A stretch of 64,000 bases of DNA, taken from the NCBI GenBank assembly GCA_001898505.1, contig MKTZ01000015.1, forward strand, positions 496,001 to 560,000. The letters are read 5' to 3'. The DNA is from Sphingobacteriales bacterium 50-39 (GTDB lineage: Bacteria > Bacteroidota > Bacteroidia > Chitinophagales > Chitinophagaceae). The position numbers and the translations under genes were made by a program. Under the pieces are notes generated by a model. The model made no database searches and was not told the origin of the DNA. It was given only the letters and a program-made list of their open reading frames with translations. This document shows, piece by piece, positions 62,066 through 64,000 of this stretch (positions within the stretch are counted from its first letter, which is position 1; each line of letters starts with the position of its first letter).

Positions 62066-63997
62066 TTACCACTTCAGCTCCAGCTTATTATTGCGTCTGT
62101 CTGTATCCGCCATCCGCTGTGTCGGATCGATCTCCACCACTTTGACATCCAGCAGGCGGCGATCGAAGGAGAAAGTGTAGGTAGCGTTCGTCCACTTCCA
62201 TGGCTCATATTGTGTCCGGGGGATGGTATGATCTTCTACCGGCTTGGCGCCAAACATAAAATATTGAGGGATATATGCCATCAGCTTTGATCCATCCTTA
62301 AAGGTGAGCAGCACATCGATGGGCATCGGCACATCTCCATCCATCCGGAGCCGTATATTGGACTTCCCATTTTCTTCCCACAGACTGTCGATGGCATAGT
62401 CGATGGTTTTGGTCGTATTGATCCAGTATTCCTTATACCAGTCCAGCTGCATCCCGCTGACCTTTTCCGCCACCCGCATAAAATCATTGGCATTCGGATG
62501 CTTGAACCGCCACTCACGATAATATTCCAGCAGGATCTTGTCCCGCACGGAATCACCGACGATATAACCCAGCTGCTCCATAAAAATACATCCCTGGGAA
62601 TAGGCAGCCGTCTGATAAGTTCTGTTGGTGTGGAAATGGTCCGCATGTGTTGTCAGCGGTTCCGCCATACCGTCCTTGACCAGGGAGAAGTAGTCTTCAT
62701 ACGCCTTGGGTTGGATCAGGGGTAATTGTGCCCGCCGTTTGTCAACGAGATCTTTCAAACCCGCATTGCCCGGTTGGCGGGTCAGCAGCTGCTCATAATA
62801 ATACCCTGATACCCTACCCTCCGCATAGGTGGTAAACCCTTCATCCATCCAGGCATACACGGATTCATTTGTGCCCAGCATGCCCTGGTACCACGAGTGC
62901 ATCCACTCGTGAAAGGCGCCTCCGAGACTGGGCCCTACCAGCAGCGTAGCCATGGGATATTCCATGCCTCCGTCTCCGCCATGTATAAAGGAATATTGTT
63001 TATAGGGATAGGGACCGAACGTCCTCTCTATATAAGGGAGCACGATCACCGCCGCATCCGCCAGTGTCGTCCACAGCGTGTCCTGTCTGGGATCATTATC
63101 CTTATTCTTGTACAGCACATTGATAACGGGTCCATTTGGTATACGCCTGACCAGGTGATGATATCCCGGATCAGCCGCCCACATAAAATCATGAACGTTG
63201 GGAGCCACAAAATGCCATTGCAGCTTATCCCCCGCGGGACGCACCACCTTCACACCGGGGCCTTCATATCCATAGCCTATCTGAGCTGCATTCTCCAGGT
63301 AGCCCGTGCCGCCTAAGATATAGCTCTTATCGATCGAGATCTTTACGTCATAGTCGCCCCAGACGCCATAAAATTCCCGCGCCACATACGGTGTAGGATG
63401 CCATCCGGCATAATCATATTCACAGATCTTAGGATACCACTGGCTCATGGAATAACGAACCCCGGTCGTGGGATTATCTCTGCCGCTGCGCCGGATCTGC
63501 AGAGGTACCTGCGCTTCGAACTGCATATCGAACGTGACCGTGGAATGGGGTAATATGGGCTTGGTGAGATTTACTTCCAGGATGGTCTCTTCCGTCTGAA
63601 ATGATTGCACTACGCCATTCATCGTGAGCGAGATCACCTTTTGATAGCCGATCTCCCCGGGACTGAGGTGTTGGATACGATCTTTTACACGGGAGTCCCA
63701 ATCCTGCGCCCGGCGACCTCCCCCAATCGGATAAGTTATCTTACCCAGCTCACGGCTATGTACATCCATCATGCTTCCAGGCTGAAAAGCATTCCAGTAC
63801 AGATGATAGAATACCTTTCTGAGCGTGTCCGGCGAATTATTGGTATAAGTCAGCGTTTGCTTTCCCGTCATCCGGTTGGTGGTCACATCCATACTGATGT
63901 CCATGTTGTATTTTACATGCTGTTGCCACCTGTCAGGTTGTGAAAAGCCGAAGTGAGGCAGGGATAGTGCGACCCATGCCAGAAAGGATATTCTCAT
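62066..63997 (-). CDS. M1-family metallopeptidase (aminopeptidase N-like)
   Basis: 643 residues, complete; the ATG is at 63997, three bases from the window edge. Signal peptide ending GFSQ. N-terminal beta-saddle domain, then the catalytic domain with zinc motif HEWMH (in GGAFHEWMHSWYQG) and the third ligand Glu in WMDEGFTTYAEG, as in gluzincins. The substrate-anchoring segment is GGMEYPMATL, a variant of the aminopeptidase GAMEN motif. Expected to be periplasmic or surface-bound and to trim peptides from the N-terminus. The short C-terminal part after about 500 lacks the long helical domain of E. coli PepN. Confidence 0.9.
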   Translation of the reverse strand: MRISFLAWVALSLPHFGFSQPDRWQQHVKYNMDISMDVTTNRMTGKQTLTYTNNSPDTLRKVFYHLYWNAFQPGSMMDVHSRELGKITYPIGGGRRAQDWDSRVKDRIQHLSPGEIGYQKVISLTMNGVVQSFQTEETILEVNLTKPILPHSTVTFDMQFEAQVPLQIRRSGRDNPTTGVRYSMSQWYPKICEYDYAGWHPTPYVAREFYGVWGDYDVKISIDKSYILGGTGYLENAAQIGYGYEGPGVKVVRPAGDKLQWHFVAPNVHDFMWAADPGYHHLVRRIPNGPVINVLYKNKDNDPRQDTLWTTLADAAVIVLPYIERTFGPYPYKQYSFIHGGDGGMEYPMATLLVGPSLGGAFHEWMHSWYQGMLGTNESVYAWMDEGFTTYAEGRVSGYYYEQLLTRQPGNAGLKDLVDKRRAQLPLIQPKAYEDYFSLVKDGMAEPLTTHADHFHTNRTYQTAAYSQGCIFMEQLGYIVGDSVRDKILLEYYREWRFKHPNANDFMRVAEKVSGMQLDWYKEYWINTTKTIDYAIDSLWEENGKSNIRLRMDGDVPMPIDVLLTFKDGSKLMAYIPQYFMFGAKPVEDHTIPRTQYEPWKWTNATYTFSFDRRLLDVKVVEIDPTQRMADTDRRNNKLELKW

Positions 63998-64000
63998 GCT

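Noticed and set aside
1-64000. CRISPR arrays, rRNA operons and complete tRNA genes
   Set aside because: I looked for regularly spaced identical repeats and for rRNA or full tRNA sequence and found none; the only regular array (14164-14349) has no spacers.

Overview
This 64-kb window comes from a Bacteroidota chromosome, most likely the family Chitinophagaceae. The support is paired SusC/SusD outer-membrane systems, C-terminal type IX secretion (T9SS) sorting domains of the 'YPNPT' type, LytS/LytTR two-component proteins, a eukaryote-like citrate synthase and promoters of the Bacteroidota TAnnTTTG type. Coding density is high and moderately GC-rich except for an AT-richer, decayed stretch at about 54.6-59.8 kb. 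I cannot name the genus.

Layout. 0-2.7 kb: the 3' part of a secreted beta-helix/T9SS protein and a histidine-kinase-like protein that has lost its phospho-acceptor His. 3-12.4 kb: two convergent SusC/SusD pairs separated by a bidirectional terminator. 12.4-15.2 kb: an intergenic region with a candidate minus-strand small RNA, then a LytS kinase and LytTR regulator separated by a degenerate 21-bp tandem repeat. 15.2-44.7 kb: a large transporter locus. It has a sigma54-type activator and its kinase on the minus strand, then on the plus strand a membrane-fusion protein, a small secreted protein, an ABC ATPase, seven tandem FtsX/MacB-type permeases (5+2, split by a palindrome-rich gap), a 1425-residue FG-GAP/IPT/T9SS surface protein, a second ABC ATPase and a TolC-type outer-membrane factor. 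The same upstream element, followed exactly 95 bp later by the same sigma54-like promoter element, sits in front of both ends of this locus, so the two-component system next door probably controls it.

44.7-54.5 kb: housekeeping genes. These are metX divergent from an OsmC protein and a MetZ-like sulfhydrylase (methionine synthesis), a frameshifted small secreted gene, citrate synthase, an LptF/G permease, tgt, a glycosyltransferase, rsmG (carrying an in-frame Pro-rich insertion) and a NarL-type response regulator. An imperfect palindrome in front of the regulator is repeated downstream of it, next to a consensus promoter and a terminator about 95 nt further on: a candidate co-regulated small RNA.

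54.7-59.8 kb: a graveyard of mobile DNA. It holds a serine recombinase with a nonsense codon, a small gene overlapping it, a zeta-type toxin with two lesions next to an intact antitoxin-like gene, two orphan small proteins, IS481-family remnants, 73-bp imperfect direct repeats and tRNA 3'-end-like scraps. 59.8-64 kb: an MBL-fold hydrolase, a Ca2+-dependent PI-PLC-like enzyme and an M1 aminopeptidase.

The strongest candidates for something undescribed are the seven-permease transporter with its duplicated regulatory module, the regulator/small-RNA pair at 53.8-54.7 kb and the 21-bp array in front of the LytTR regulator.
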